A stretch of DNA of 46,109 nucleotides from Actinomycetes bacterium (GTDB taxonomy: Bacteria > Actinomycetota > Coriobacteriia > Anaerosomatales > Anaerosomataceae): positions 1 to 46,109 of the forward strand of contig JAJFTE010000117.1 of NCBI GenBank assembly GCA_021373175.1, given 5' to 3'. A program made the position numbers and the translations under genes. Positions 25,642 to 33,557 of the stretch are shown here, one piece after another (positions within the stretch are counted from its first letter, which is position 1; the number at the start of each line of letters is the position of its first letter). The notes below the pieces were generated by a model. It had not been told where the DNA came from, searched no databases, and saw nothing but the letters and a program-made list of their open reading frames with translations.

Positions 25642-28182
25642 TCACGCCTCCGTGGCCTTGGGCTTGGGCGTGGCTCTCGGTGCAGGCTTCTTGCGAGCCG
25701 AGGGCCGTTTCCTCGGCTTCGAACCGGGCTTCGCCATGCCGTGCTTGGCTGCGGCGGCGGCCTTCTCGGCCTTGAGCGGACATGCGGGATCCACACAGAT
25801 GCGCCACGGTCCCTTGCCGGTATGCACGACGACCATCGGAGCGCCACACGAGCACAACTCGCCGGTCGCTTCGAGCGCGCCGTTCTGCGGCAGCGGATAG
25901 CTCGTGTTGCAGGTCTCGTGATTCGTGCAGCGCGCGAACCGCTTGAGCGTGCGCGGCGAACGCTGCGCGATGAGCCTGCCGGCATTGCCAGCGGCAGCGC
26001 ACGTGGGGCACGCGCCGATGTCCACGGTGGCTTCGAAGTTGGTGGGGCACGCGGGGTCGAGACAACGCACTTTTGGCCGCTGCTGGAACTGGACGATCTT
26101 CACCTGGGGAGTACCGCACGTGGGGCACGGCTCGGGCACGGTCTCAATCTTGCCCTGCGGCAACGGGAACGTGACGTCGCATTCGGGCCAGCCGGCGCAG
26201 CCGACGAACTGCCCCTTCGTCTTCGGCGACGATTTCACGAGCAGATCATGCCCCGACTTCGGACAGACGCCGACCTTGGCGTCTTCGACGGCGGCGTCCT
26301 TGAGCAGCTCGCCGACCTCCTCGGCCTTGGGAAGAAGCACGGCCATGACGCCGTTGAGCAGCTCACGCGAATGCCCCACGACCGTCTCGCGCACCGTCCG
26401 CCCGTTCGCGATGTCGTCCATCTCGGCCTCGAGCTCGGCCGTCATGCCCGGCGTGGTGATGCGCTCCGCGAACGTTGAGAGCGCCTCGATGACCGCGCGG
26501 CCAAGCTTCGTGGGCTCGATCGGGTCGTTCACGATGTACCCGCGCGACGCAAGCGTCTCGATGATGTCGTGGCGCGTGGCCTTCGTGCCCAGACCGAGCT
26601 TCTCCATCTCCTGGATGAGGCCGGCGGCTTTGTAGCGCTTCGGCGGCTGCGTCTGCTTCTCTTCACTCGTCGCGCCGAGGAAGGCCACGACATCGCCCTC
26701 GGTCATCGAGGGCAGATGCTCTTCCTTCTTGATGCCGTACGGGTAGATCGCCCGGAATCCCGGTTCGATGACAACGTCGCCGCGCGCGACAAAGCGCTGG
26801 CTCGCGACCGCGATGCCGACCTTCGTCGCCTCGAGAACGGCAGGCGCAGAAAGGGTGGCCATGAACCGCCTGGCCACTAGGTTGTACAGCTTCCACTCCT
26901 CGGGCTTGAGTTTGTCGGGATCCGGCGCACCGGTGGGATGGATCGGCGGGTGGTCGGTCGTCTCTTTCGCGCCGCGTGTGGCGCTGAGTTGGCCGCTCTT
27001 GTGAAGGAGCGATTCGGCGTACTGGTGGTACGCAGGCACGCCCGCAAGCGTCTTGAGCAGCTCACCCAGGTCCAGGCTCTTGGGGTACACCGTGTTGTCG
27101 ACGCGTGGGTACGAGATCCACCCGTTCATGTACAGCGATTCAGCGATACGCATCGCACGCGCCGGATTGATGCCTTCAGAGGACGCAGCGGCCTGCAGCG
27201 CCGTGGTGTTGAACGGGGTTGGTGCCTTGACGGTGCGCCGTGTGGTGGTAACGTCCGCGACCGTGCCTTCGCTTGCGCCCGTCACGGCATCGAGGACCGC
27301 CTGCGCGGCCCCGGCCGATAAGAACCGCTCGGTCTCGTGCCCCGCCACGAATTCCGTGCCGCCGGATGAGAACGTCGCGTCAACGGTCCAGTACGTTTCG
27401 GGACAGAACGCGTCGCGTTCACGTTCACGGTCGACGATGAGCTTGAGTGTCGGCGTCTGCACGCGGCCCGCGCTTCTCGGTCGGCCCACGCCGGCGAAGC
27501 GCACCTTGGTGAGATAGCGCGTGAGGACGGCGCCCCAGACCAGGTCGATGTCCTGCCGAGCCTCTCCGGCGGCGGCGAGCTCGTCTGAGACCGTGCCGAG
27601 TTCGGCGAACGCGCGCTCGATCTCGTCGTTCGTGATGGCCGAGAACCGCGCTCGGTGCACCGGGGACGTCTGGTTGACCTCGCGCACGACACCGCGTGCG
27701 TCCGCTCCGATGAGCTCGCCCTCGCGGTCGAAGTCGGTCGCGATGATGATCTCGTCGGCCTTCTTCGCGAGCGTCCTGAGCGCACGCACGATCTCCTTCT
27801 CGGCCGGGAACTTGCCCACGGGTGCCCACACGAGGAACGGCAGCGACTGCAGCTTCCAGGTCTTAAGATCGATGCCGTCGGCTGTGAAGGGCTTCGTGCG
27901 CTTCTCCCAGGGCGGCGTGGGCAGGGTTGACGGCAGCGACGCCGGACTGAGGCGGCCGTCCTCCCACTTCGCGGTCCACCGGGAATCGCGGTACTCGAGC
28001 CCTTCGGGGAAGTCCACTCCCAGGATGTGGCCCTTGAGCCCGATGCTCACCCACTCCTCGCCGTCGCGGCGAAACGTGTAGACGGGCGTGCCGTAGACCT
28101 TCTCGGATTTCGGCTTGCCGACCGCCAGGATCTCGGCGATGCGGCGTGCCGCGATGTTCTTCTCGGAGACGACAAGTCGCAT
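25642..28182 (-). CDS. topA: DNA topoisomerase I, archaeal-like type IA
   Basis: An 846-residue type IA topoisomerase that relaxes negative supercoils. An N-terminal TOPRIM domain begins MRLVVSEKNIAARRIAEIL and has IIATDFDREGE near residues 149-156. The active-site tyrosine is about residue 358 in GWISYPRVDNT. Four zinc-ribbon modules follow from about residue 645 (CPKSGHDLL..., CPTCGTPQVK, CPTCAAAGN, CSCGAPM), and then a Lys/Pro/Arg-rich tail. The start and the VYGTPVYTF region resemble archaeal TopA rather than the usual bacterial VESPAKAKTI start. An in-frame ATG at 28221 is an alternative; TATACT lies just before it, which could give a leaderless or near-leaderless transcript. Confidence 0.92.
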   Translation of the reverse strand: MRLVVSEKNIAARRIAEILAVGKPKSEKVYGTPVYTFRRDGEEWVSIGLKGHILGVDFPEGLEYRDSRWTAKWEDGRLSPASLPSTLPTPPWEKRTKPFTADGIDLKTWKLQSLPFLVWAPVGKFPAEKEIVRALRTLAKKADEIIIATDFDREGELIGADARGVVREVNQTSPVHRARFSAITNDEIERAFAELGTVSDELAAAGEARQDIDLVWGAVLTRYLTKVRFAGVGRPRSAGRVQTPTLKLIVDRERERDAFCPETYWTVDATFSSGGTEFVAGHETERFLSAGAAQAVLDAVTGASEGTVADVTTTRRTVKAPTPFNTTALQAAASSEGINPARAMRIAESLYMNGWISYPRVDNTVYPKSLDLGELLKTLAGVPAYHQYAESLLHKSGQLSATRGAKETTDHPPIHPTGAPDPDKLKPEEWKLYNLVARRFMATLSAPAVLEATKVGIAVASQRFVARGDVVIEPGFRAIYPYGIKKEEHLPSMTEGDVVAFLGATSEEKQTQPPKRYKAAGLIQEMEKLGLGTKATRHDIIETLASRGYIVNDPIEPTKLGRAVIEALSTFAERITTPGMTAELEAEMDDIANGRTVRETVVGHSRELLNGVMAVLLPKAEEVGELLKDAAVEDAKVGVCPKSGHDLLVKSSPKTKGQFVGCAGWPECDVTFPLPQGKIETVPEPCPTCGTPQVKIVQFQQRPKVRCLDPACPTNFEATVDIGACPTCAAAGNAGRLIAQRSPRTLKRFARCTNHETCNTSYPLPQNGALEATGELCSCGAPMVVVHTGKGPWRICVDPACPLKAEKAAAAAKHGMAKPGSKPRKRPSARKKPAPRATPKPKATEA

Positions 28183-28283
28183 TGGCGCGGGTCCTGTTCC
28201 CTTGGGGCCGTGAACGTCCATGCGAGTATATACCGGCTGTCAAACCGAACTCTGAACCGAAGCTGACCCCCGCCCGCGTCGCG

Positions 28284-28838
28284 CTACAGGCCGATATCGC
28301 CTGCTCGTGCCTTCATGGCATCAAGCGCTATACCAAGGAATTCCTCGCGCGGCAAGCCGATCTCCTCGCACACGGCCATCTGCTCGCGGCTGGCGCCACG
28401 GGCGAACGCCTTCTCTTTCCAGCGCTTGAGCAAGGAACGCACCTCAACGCCCGCGAGGTCCTTCTCGGGGCGCACGAGCGCCGCCGCGACGATGAAGCCG
28501 GTGGTCGGGTCCGCCGCATACAGCGCGCGGTCGAACAGGCTTTCAAGCGGCGCCTTGCCGGCATGCGCGAGGATGGCGTGCAGCATCTCTCCGTCGATCT
28601 GAGAGCCGAGCAGCTCCGCGGTCACAAGACCGTGACGCTCGGCTGCCTCGGCGGTCTCGGCGTAATCCAGGTCGTGCAGCAGTCCGGCGAGCGCCCATCG
28701 CTCCACATCGGCATCAGGCAACTCGAAGCGGTGCGCAAGCGCCTCCATGATGATCTCTGTGGCGACGCAGTGATTGATGAGATTGCGGTTGCCGACTCGC
28801 TGCCGCACGAGTGCCAGCGCCTCATCGCGGCCGATCAC
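28284..28838 (-). CDS. HD-domain phosphohydrolase-like protein
   Basis: A 184-residue protein with the HD-family pattern: H in LINHCVATEIIM, HD in WALAGLLHDLDYAET, then ERHGLVTAELL and HAILAHAG. The metal-binding His and Asp residues are all present, so it is probably an active phosphohydrolase of unknown substrate. The GTG at 28838 overlaps the hypB stop as GTGA, so it is coupled to the hyp genes. It is the last gene of the tat-hyp run. Confidence 0.85.
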   Translation of the reverse strand: MIGRDEALALVRQRVGNRNLINHCVATEIIMEALAHRFELPDADVERWALAGLLHDLDYAETAEAAERHGLVTAELLGSQIDGEMLHAILAHAGKAPLESLFDRALYAADPTTGFIVAAALVRPEKDLAGVEVRSLLKRWKEKAFARGASREQMAVCEEIGLPREEFLGIALDAMKARAGDIGL

Positions 28839-29500
28839 GGCTGCACCGCCTTCGCGGCCTCCACGCGTGCGGCGAGCCACTCAGTCCACGCCTCGACGCC
28901 CTCGCCCTTGGTCGCCGACAGCGCAAAGACCGGGGCGTTCGGGTTGAGGTCGTGCACCACACTGCGGAACTCGGCCTCATCGAAGTCGAACACGCCGACG
29001 GTGTCGTGCTTGTTCAGGATGACCGCTTCTGAGACCTGGAAGATCCCCGGATACTTGTATGGCTTGTCGTGCCCCTCGGGCACCGAAAGGATCATGACCT
29101 TCGCGTGCTCGCCGAGATCGAAGTCAGTGGGGCAGACGAGGTTGCCGACGTTCTCGATGATGAGCAGGTCGATCTCGTCAAGGTCAAGCGTATCGACCGC
29201 CCGCTTGATCATGTCCGATTCAAGGTGGCACGCCCCACCCGTATTGATCTGCACCGCTGGGATCCCGTGCGCGGCGATCTTCTCGGCGTCCACGCGTGAC
29301 GCGATGTCGCCTTCGATGACCGCGATGCGATAGCGGTCGCGCAGTGCCGCGATCGTGGCCAGGATCGTGGACGTCTTGCCCGCGCCGGGGCTCGCCATCA
29401 GATCGACGACGAACACGCCGCTTCGCGCGAAGCGCTCGCGGTTCTCCTCGGCAAGCGCGTCGTTCTTCTCAAGAATGCCTTTCGCGATATCAACTTGCAC
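28835..29500 (-). CDS. hypB: Hydrogenase nickel incorporation protein HypB
   Basis: A 221-residue GTPase that helps insert nickel into [NiFe]-hydrogenase (or supplies urease). The P-loop ASPGAGKTST is at about residues 36-45. The metal-site segment INTGGACHLESDM, ENVGNLVCP, and NKHD for guanine recognition are present. There is no His-rich N-terminal nickel store and no N-terminal CXXCGC motif. GTG start at 29500 with GGGGG upstream. Coupled with hypA 9 bases before it. Confidence 0.96.
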   Translation of the reverse strand: MQVDIAKGILEKNDALAEENRERFARSGVFVVDLMASPGAGKTSTILATIAALRDRYRIAVIEGDIASRVDAEKIAAHGIPAVQINTGGACHLESDMIKRAVDTLDLDEIDLLIIENVGNLVCPTDFDLGEHAKVMILSVPEGHDKPYKYPGIFQVSEAVILNKHDTVGVFDFDEAEFRSVVHDLNPNAPVFALSATKGEGVEAWTEWLAARVEAAKAVQP

Positions 29501-29509
29501 GACGACCCC

Positions 29510-29851
29510 CTAGTCGATGTCGATACTATCGATTTGGAGCTCACGGCCCGCCACGAGCGTGCAAACGTACGAACCGCACTCCGCGCACTTGGCGTCGAAT
29601 CGGCCGTGGACGAACTCGGCCGAACATTCGCCACAAACGGAGCGCGCGGGCACCATGGTCACATTGAGCGTCGAGCCCTCGGCGATCGAGTCTTTCGTGA
29701 GCACACTGAAGGCGAACTGCAGTGCGTCTTCCTGAACCTCGGTGAGCACGCCGATGGTGACATTGATGCTGTTGATGCGGCTGGCGTTCTCTCGTGCGGC
29801 CGCTTCGAGCGACGCGGTCAGGATGCCGTCACAGATGCCCATCTCATGCAC
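29510..29851 (-). CDS. hypA: Hydrogenase maturation nickel metallochaperone HypA
   Basis: A 113-residue nickel chaperone. The N-terminal MHEMGI motif supplies the Ni ligand His2. The zinc site is CGECSAEF plus CAECGS. GTG start at 29851 (the next codon must be the His, which fixes the start), with AAGGGA upstream. Works with HypB. No hydrogenase structural gene lies in the window. Confidence 0.95.
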   Translation of the reverse strand: MHEMGICDGILTASLEAAARENASRINSINVTIGVLTEVQEDALQFAFSVLTKDSIAEGSTLNVTMVPARSVCGECSAEFVHGRFDAKCAECGSYVCTLVAGRELQIDSIDID

Positions 29852-29877
29852 GTGGCAATCCCTTTCGTGAAGCGGCG

Positions 29878-30663
29878 TCAGGACTCGTCGGCGGTGCTGT
29901 CGTCCTCAGATTCTCCCTCGGCCGCACGCTCCGCTGCGATCCTTCTACCCATCAAGACGCGGACGAGCCCCATGCTGATCTCGTACAGCAAAATCATCCC
30001 CGCGGAGAGGGCGCCCATACTCACCGGTGACCAGTCCGGGGTGATCATGGAAGCCGCGATGACGATCACGACCCACACGACACGCCAGTTGTGACGGAGC
30101 TTCGCGTAGGGGATCACGTCGAAGTACGTGAGGTAAAAGACGATGATCGGCGTTTCGAAGGCCACACCGAATCCAATCAGGAAGTACGCGACCACCGTCA
30201 TGAGGTCGGTGGCCTGCGCCTGGTACTGCATGATGCTGCCGGACTGCGCGATCAGCCAGGAGAAGCTCGTCGGCAGGATGAGCCAATAGCAAAACGCGAC
30301 GCCTATCAAGAACAGAAGCACGGCCGCGACGAACGTGGCCATGAACCACCGCTGCTCCTTGGGCCGCAACGCTGGCAGGAAGAAGCTTAGGGTCTGCCAG
30401 ATGGTAACGGGGCTTGTCAGGACGAGTGCGCCCCACAGGGCCACCTTGAAGCGCACCATCATCGGATCGAACGCGCGCAGCGCGATGATCGGGCGATCGC
30501 CAAGAGCCGATCGCACGGGATCGACAAGCCAGTTGAAGATCGGATCAGCGACGAAGTACAAGCCGAGCGCAACGACGATCAACACCGAGGCCACGATGAC
30601 AAGCCGACGCCGCAACTCGGCGATGTGACCGAAGAAGGGCATGCGTTTGGGGGCAATGGGCAT
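29878..30663 (-). CDS. tatC: Twin-arginine translocase subunit TatC
   Basis: A 261-residue, six-helix membrane protein that recognises twin-arginine signal peptides. The N-terminal FFGHIAELRRRLVI and the later ...YQAQATDLMTVVAYFLIGFGVAFETPIIVFYL (outline: LMTVVAYFLIGFGVAFETP) are the TatC signature. The acidic, Ser-rich C-tail is longer than usual. ATG at 30663, with a second ATG at 30642 possible; neither has a clear ribosome site. It lies 17 bases after tatA. Confidence 0.96.
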   Translation of the reverse strand: MPIAPKRMPFFGHIAELRRRLVIVASVLIVVALGLYFVADPIFNWLVDPVRSALGDRPIIALRAFDPMMVRFKVALWGALVLTSPVTIWQTLSFFLPALRPKEQRWFMATFVAAVLLFLIGVAFCYWLILPTSFSWLIAQSGSIMQYQAQATDLMTVVAYFLIGFGVAFETPIIVFYLTYFDVIPYAKLRHNWRVVWVVIVIAASMITPDWSPVSMGALSAGMILLYEISMGLVRVLMGRRIAAERAAEGESEDDSTADES

Positions 30664-30680
30664 GGCGTCGGGACCGGCAG

Positions 30681-31094
30681 CTACTGCTGCTCTCCCGCCT
30701 CCTGTTCATCATCGGCGGCGGGCTTCACACCGGGAGCGTCCGGCGCTCCGGGTGTCCAACCGGCATCCTCGGGCGCGATGGGCGCATCCTCATCTGTCTC
30801 GTCGGGTCGCACGCTCTCATCGTGCGCTGCTGGCGTCTCTCCCGGCACTGCCACACCGGCCATCCCCTGGTATTCGCGGGCCTTTTTGTACGGGTCGCTC
30901 TTATCGGGCTTGGCTTCGTTCTCGGCCATGTACATTTCAGCACGGAAGGTGGATTCCATCATCGCCTGATAGCGCTTGAACTCGCGCATGAAACGGCCGA
31001 CCGTTCGCGCCGCCTGAGGGAGCTTGTCGGGACCGAATAGCAACAGCGCCACAAACACGATGATGATGATCTCGTTACCACCGATGCCGAACAA
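30681..31094 (-). CDS. tatA: Twin-arginine translocase TatA/TatB-type subunit
   Basis: A 137-residue protein with one N-terminal helix (GGNEIIIIVFVALLLFGPDKLP), the FGP hinge, the amphipathic helix AARTVGRFMREFKRYQ, and then a long acidic, proline-rich tail. It forms the Tat pore with TatC. The start is TTG at 31094, with GAGGAG 8 bases upstream. The long amphipathic region makes TatB-like function possible; only one such gene is seen here. Confidence 0.9.
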   Translation of the reverse strand: MFGIGGNEIIIIVFVALLLFGPDKLPQAARTVGRFMREFKRYQAMMESTFRAEMYMAENEAKPDKSDPYKKAREYQGMAGVAVPGETPAAHDESVRPDETDEDAPIAPEDAGWTPGAPDAPGVKPAADDEQEAGEQQ

Positions 31095-31120
31095 CGCTTC
31101 AACTCCTCTATGCGCGCAAG

Positions 31121-31139
31121 CACGACCGGACCGGTCGTG
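31121..31139. repeat. Inverted repeat between the STAS gene and tatA
   Basis: Nine-base arms CACGACCGG and CCGGTCGTG flank a single central A. It lies in the 96-base gap between a STAS gene end and the tatA start. It could be a terminator or a dimeric-protein operator. No T-tract follows on the minus strand. Confidence 0.5.
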
Positions 31140-31190
31140 GTCATGCGAATGAGTCTAGGGTCGCAGCCGCAGCGACACAAGACGTGGGGT

Positions 31191-31526
31191 TCAGAACCCC
31201 TCGGCATCAGGGACACTCGAGAAGATCGGAAAGACCTTGTCGAGCCCTGTGATGCGAAGGATCTTCAGAATGCTCTCTCGAGTGCAGACGATGCGCATCG
31301 AGCCATCCCGCTCCTTCACCCGGCGCAGACCGCTCACCAGCACGCCGAGGCCCGAGCTGTCTATGAACGTAACGCCCTCGAGGTCGACGACAAGATCGAC
31401 GCACCCGGCATCGACCGCATCGACGATGTGTGACTTGAGCTGCGGCGATGTATAGACATCCACTTCGCCACCAACCGTGATCCGGCACTTCGCTGCGTCA
31501 CGTTCGGTTGAGATATCCAGTTCCAT
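31191..31526 (-). CDS. STAS-domain anti-sigma factor antagonist-like protein
   Basis: A 111-residue single STAS domain. It has ITVGGEVDVYTSPQLKSHI, then VDLEGVTFIDSSGLGVLVSGLRRV, where the DSSG segment contains the serine phosphorylated by an RsbW/SpoIIAB-type kinase in known members. The ATG at 31526 has GAGAGG upstream; longer in-frame starts add non-homologous sequence. Its divergent partner at 31646 is another STAS protein. The cognate kinase and sigma factor are not in the window. Confidence 0.92.
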   Translation of the reverse strand: MELDISTERDAAKCRITVGGEVDVYTSPQLKSHIVDAVDAGCVDLVVDLEGVTFIDSSGLGVLVSGLRRVKERDGSMRIVCTRESILKILRITGLDKVFPIFSSVPDAEGF

Positions 31527-31563
31527 GCTCGCACCTCTCGGTCGGGCTTTGTCGGGCACTTCG

Positions 31564-31592
31564 ATTGTAACCGTCGTGCACTCCGGTGAGAA
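31564..31592 (-). promoter_or_regulatory. Candidate promoter for the minus-strand STAS gene
   Basis: TTCTCA (31587-31592) and TACAAT (31564-31569) on the minus strand are separated by exactly 17 bases, 38 bases upstream of the ATG at 31526. Matches to consensus are 4 of 6 and 5 of 6. Confidence 0.45.
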
Positions 31593-31612
31593 GGCAAGGT
31601 GAATCGGGTAGG

Positions 31613-31618
31613 TAGAAT
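31613..31618 (+). promoter_or_regulatory. Possible -10 box for the plus-strand STAS gene
   Basis: TAGAAT on plus, 5 of 6 to consensus, ends 27 bases before the GTG at 31646. No good -35 stands 17 bases upstream (GAAGGC). With the opposing promoter only about 20 bases away, the two starts may be coregulated. Confidence 0.35.
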
Positions 31619-31645
31619 TCGGCGACAACGAATGGAAGGACGCCT

Positions 31646-31999
31646 GTGCCTCTCACCATCCAGCTCGATCCCGGCGAATCGCACTGGACGCTCACTCTGA
31701 TCGGCGATCTCGACTACGGCGAGTGCGCGACGTTTCGCATGACGATCGACCGCGTCCTCAAGGACTCGCCCGGATCGACCATCGTCGATCTATCGCGCTT
31801 GGACTACCTTGATAGTTCAGGCCTGGGGTTGCTGCTGTCGCTCTCGAAAGAATACGGCGCGTCCGGCGGGCGGCTCGTCCTTGTGACGAACGACGCGGTC
31901 GACAGCATACTCGACCTCACACGCCTCTCCGGCATCTTCTCCACGGCCTCGACGCTCGACGAAGCGCAGACCATGTTCGAGGACACGGCGGGCAACTGA
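31646..31999 (+). CDS. STAS-domain protein (second, divergent)
   Basis: A 117-residue single STAS domain with IGDLDYGECATFRMTIDRV and IVDLSRLDYLDSSGLGLLLSLSKEYG. The DSSG phosphorylation-site motif is conserved as in the divergent neighbour, but the sequences differ widely elsewhere, so this is not a recent duplicate. GTG start at 31646 with GGAAGGA upstream. Likely takes part in partner-switching control of a sigma factor or other target. Followed by a strong terminator. Confidence 0.9.
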   Translation: MPLTIQLDPGESHWTLTLIGDLDYGECATFRMTIDRVLKDSPGSTIVDLSRLDYLDSSGLGLLLSLSKEYGASGGRLVLVTNDAVDSILDLTRLSGIFSTASTLDEAQTMFEDTAGN

Positions 32000-32019
32000 G
32001 CCACCCTCAAAGCGAGGAA

Positions 32020-32051
32020 CAACGGCCGACCGCGCTTGCGGTCGGCCGTTG
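32020..32051. terminator. Strong stem-loop terminator between convergent genes
   Basis: A 14-bp perfect GC-rich stem (left arm begins CAACGGCCGACCGC at 32020) encloses a GCTT loop and closes at 32051. It lies 20 bases after the plus-strand STAS stop and 20 bases before the end of the convergent TPR gene, so it can serve both. No long T-run on either side. Confidence 0.75.
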
Positions 32052-32071
32052 ACGATTCCTGCAGAGCGCTG

Positions 32072-32623
32072 TTAGGGCGTGCCGCTTGCGGGAGCGGAGC
32101 CGGTAGTCGCTGACGACGTGATCTGTGCGAGCATCTGCTTCGCGTTGTCGATTTGCGCGGTCAGGGTTGGGTCATTCGTGGCAATGAATGCTTCCAGTGC
32201 GGCCTGCGCGTCCGGGCTGCCGGCGTACGTCAGCGCGAAAGCCTTGTTCCCGATGACGACGTTGTCCTTCGGATTGATAGCGAGTGCCTGGTCGTAGTAT
32301 GCCACCGCCGACAGCCAGTGGGGCCTCGAGACGTCAACCGCACCGCTCTCGTATTCGGCCACCGCCCACTCGTAGTACACGTGACCCACATTCGCGACAA
32401 GCGTCTCATTGCCCGGGTCCGCCTTCGAGGCGGCCAGCGCCGAGTCCACCTGCGGCTGGTACTGCGCCGAGAACGAATCGGCCCCGGTCGAAGTGCTCTT
32501 CGCGACGTTGTTGCCGCCGAAACCGGAGTAACCGACGAGCGCGATGCTCGCAACGAAGGTAACCGCCACCAACACGATCACGACTTTGGTCCACACTGGA
32601 GCGCTCTGCTTATTGATTGCCAT
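32072..32623 (-). CDS. Membrane-anchored TPR-like protein
   Basis: A 183-residue protein of unknown role. One N-terminal helix (KVVIVLVAVTFVASIALVGYSGF) is followed by a helical domain with tetratricopeptide-like units (NVGHVYYEWAVAEYESGAVDVSRPHWLSAVAYYDQALAINPKD in outline: the units repeat near residues 85-105 and 110-140). It ends in a Ser/Thr/Ala-rich tail. The ATG at 32623 is chosen because AAGG lies 8-10 bases upstream; two ATGs further upstream are in frame. Last gene after a small membrane protein and an RseC-like gene; the pair may act together at the membrane. Confidence 0.8.
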   Translation of the reverse strand: MAINKQSAPVWTKVVIVLVAVTFVASIALVGYSGFGGNNVAKSTSTGADSFSAQYQPQVDSALAASKADPGNETLVANVGHVYYEWAVAEYESGAVDVSRPHWLSAVAYYDQALAINPKDNVVIGNKAFALTYAGSPDAQAALEAFIATNDPTLTAQIDNAKQMLAQITSSATTGSAPASGTP

Positions 32624-32695
32624 GCTCATACCCTTCATGCGGATGAGCGCACGACAGAACCGGCCTCGTCCGGACCGGGCCTCCCGAACGCGAGG

Positions 32696-33079
32696 TCAGT
32701 TGCCAGTGGCGGTAGTGGAGGCGGTGGCAGTGCTTGAGCTTACCGCCCCGCTCAGATCGGGGTGCCCCGGAGGCAATGCTCCCGAGTTGATCTGGTCTTG
32801 TGTAAGTTGCGGCGCAGTGCTCGATCCCGTGCTCGACGTTGGGCTCGAGACTACGGGGGTCGTATCGGCCGAGGGGATGACGTAGCCGATGATGACGCCG
32901 AGCAGCAGCGCGATGACGGCGATGAGAGCCGCGATCGTCATCGACACGCTCTGTTCGAAGAACGAGCGCTTCACCGCTGCCGCCTGGCGCGCCGAGACCT
33001 GCTCGTGTCCCGTGGACGCCTCCTTGGGGGCTGGCTTCGCGTCCTCTTCCTCATCGAAGAAGAAATCCTGATCGCTCAC
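32696..33079 (-). CDS. Small membrane protein with Ser/Thr-rich tail
   Basis: A 127-residue protein I do not recognise. An acidic cytoplasmic N-terminus (FFFDEEEDAKP) is followed by one helix at about residues 47-68 (MTIAALIAVIALLLGVIIGYV), then an outside region low in complexity, rich in Ser, Thr and Ala, with LTQDQINSGALPPGHPDLSG in the middle. The GTG at 33079 has AGGAGG 9 bases upstream. It precedes the TPR gene by 72 bases, and both have a Ser/Thr-rich C-terminus, suggesting related placement. Confidence 0.75.
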   Translation of the reverse strand: MSDQDFFFDEEEDAKPAPKEASTGHEQVSARQAAAVKRSFFEQSVSMTIAALIAVIALLLGVIIGYVIPSADTTPVVSSPTSSTGSSTAPQLTQDQINSGALPPGHPDLSGAVSSSTATASTTATGN

Positions 33080-33092
33080 GTAGGGATACCTC

Positions 33093-33557
33093 CTAGCTAT
33101 CGTCCACGTCCGATGCCGTGCCTGTCCTGCCAGAACCTCGCGAGATTATAGCACGCACCCGAGGGGTGAACCGCCCCGTGCGCAGCACAGTACGCTCCGC
33201 GACTCGTGTGGCCGCAAACGCCACGGTCGCCAGCACAATGCCCACGAGCGCACCGGTGACGTCGGGATCGATCCCAAGCCTTCGGCCAAGCAAGGAGCCC
33301 GCCACGTATCCGAGGATGAGACCGCCGAGGGGAACCACGTACACCGCCAGCGCGGCTCTCATCCGCAGGCTTTCCGGAATCAGCACTTCGACCTCGTCAC
33401 CCAGACCGATCCCCGGTTGACCGGCCACGTCACGGAGCAGCAGCTCACCACTGTCGGCCGCATGACACGCGTTACAGCCGGCGCAGGCGGCGGATCCCTG
33501 GAGCACGACGTCCACACTGCCGCTACGGACTGCGACCACCATGCCGTGCTCGATCAT
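33093..33557 (-). CDS. RseC/SoxR-reducing system family protein
   Basis: A 154-residue protein with an N-terminal domain containing cysteines in SAACAGCNACHAADSGE, then two transmembrane helices (AALAVYVVPLGGLILGYVAG and GALVGIVLATVAFAA). This is the RseC/RsxC-accessory layout, in which the cysteine-rich domain is cytoplasmic and linked to envelope stress or SoxR reduction. The ATG at 33557 shares one base with the amidohydrolase stop. The CxxCH within the cysteine region is on the inner side and unlikely to bind heme. Confidence 0.85.
   Translation of the reverse strand: MIEHGMVVAVRSGSVDVVLQGSAACAGCNACHAADSGELLLRDVAGQPGIGLGDEVEVLIPESLRMRAALAVYVVPLGGLILGYVAGSLLGRRLGIDPDVTGALVGIVLATVAFAATRVAERTVLRTGRFTPRVRAIISRGSGRTGTASDVDDS

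Noticed and set aside
28225-28253. Sigma-70 promoter with TTGACA and TATACT before topA
   Set aside because: Both hexamers exist on the minus strand but only 7 bases apart; no good -35 stands 16-18 bases from TATACT.
33440-33520. CxxCH heme motif in the RseC-like protein (CNACH)
   Set aside because: It overlaps a CxxCxxC pattern in a cytoplasmic N-terminal domain with no signal peptide, so heme attachment by the Ccs system is not expected.
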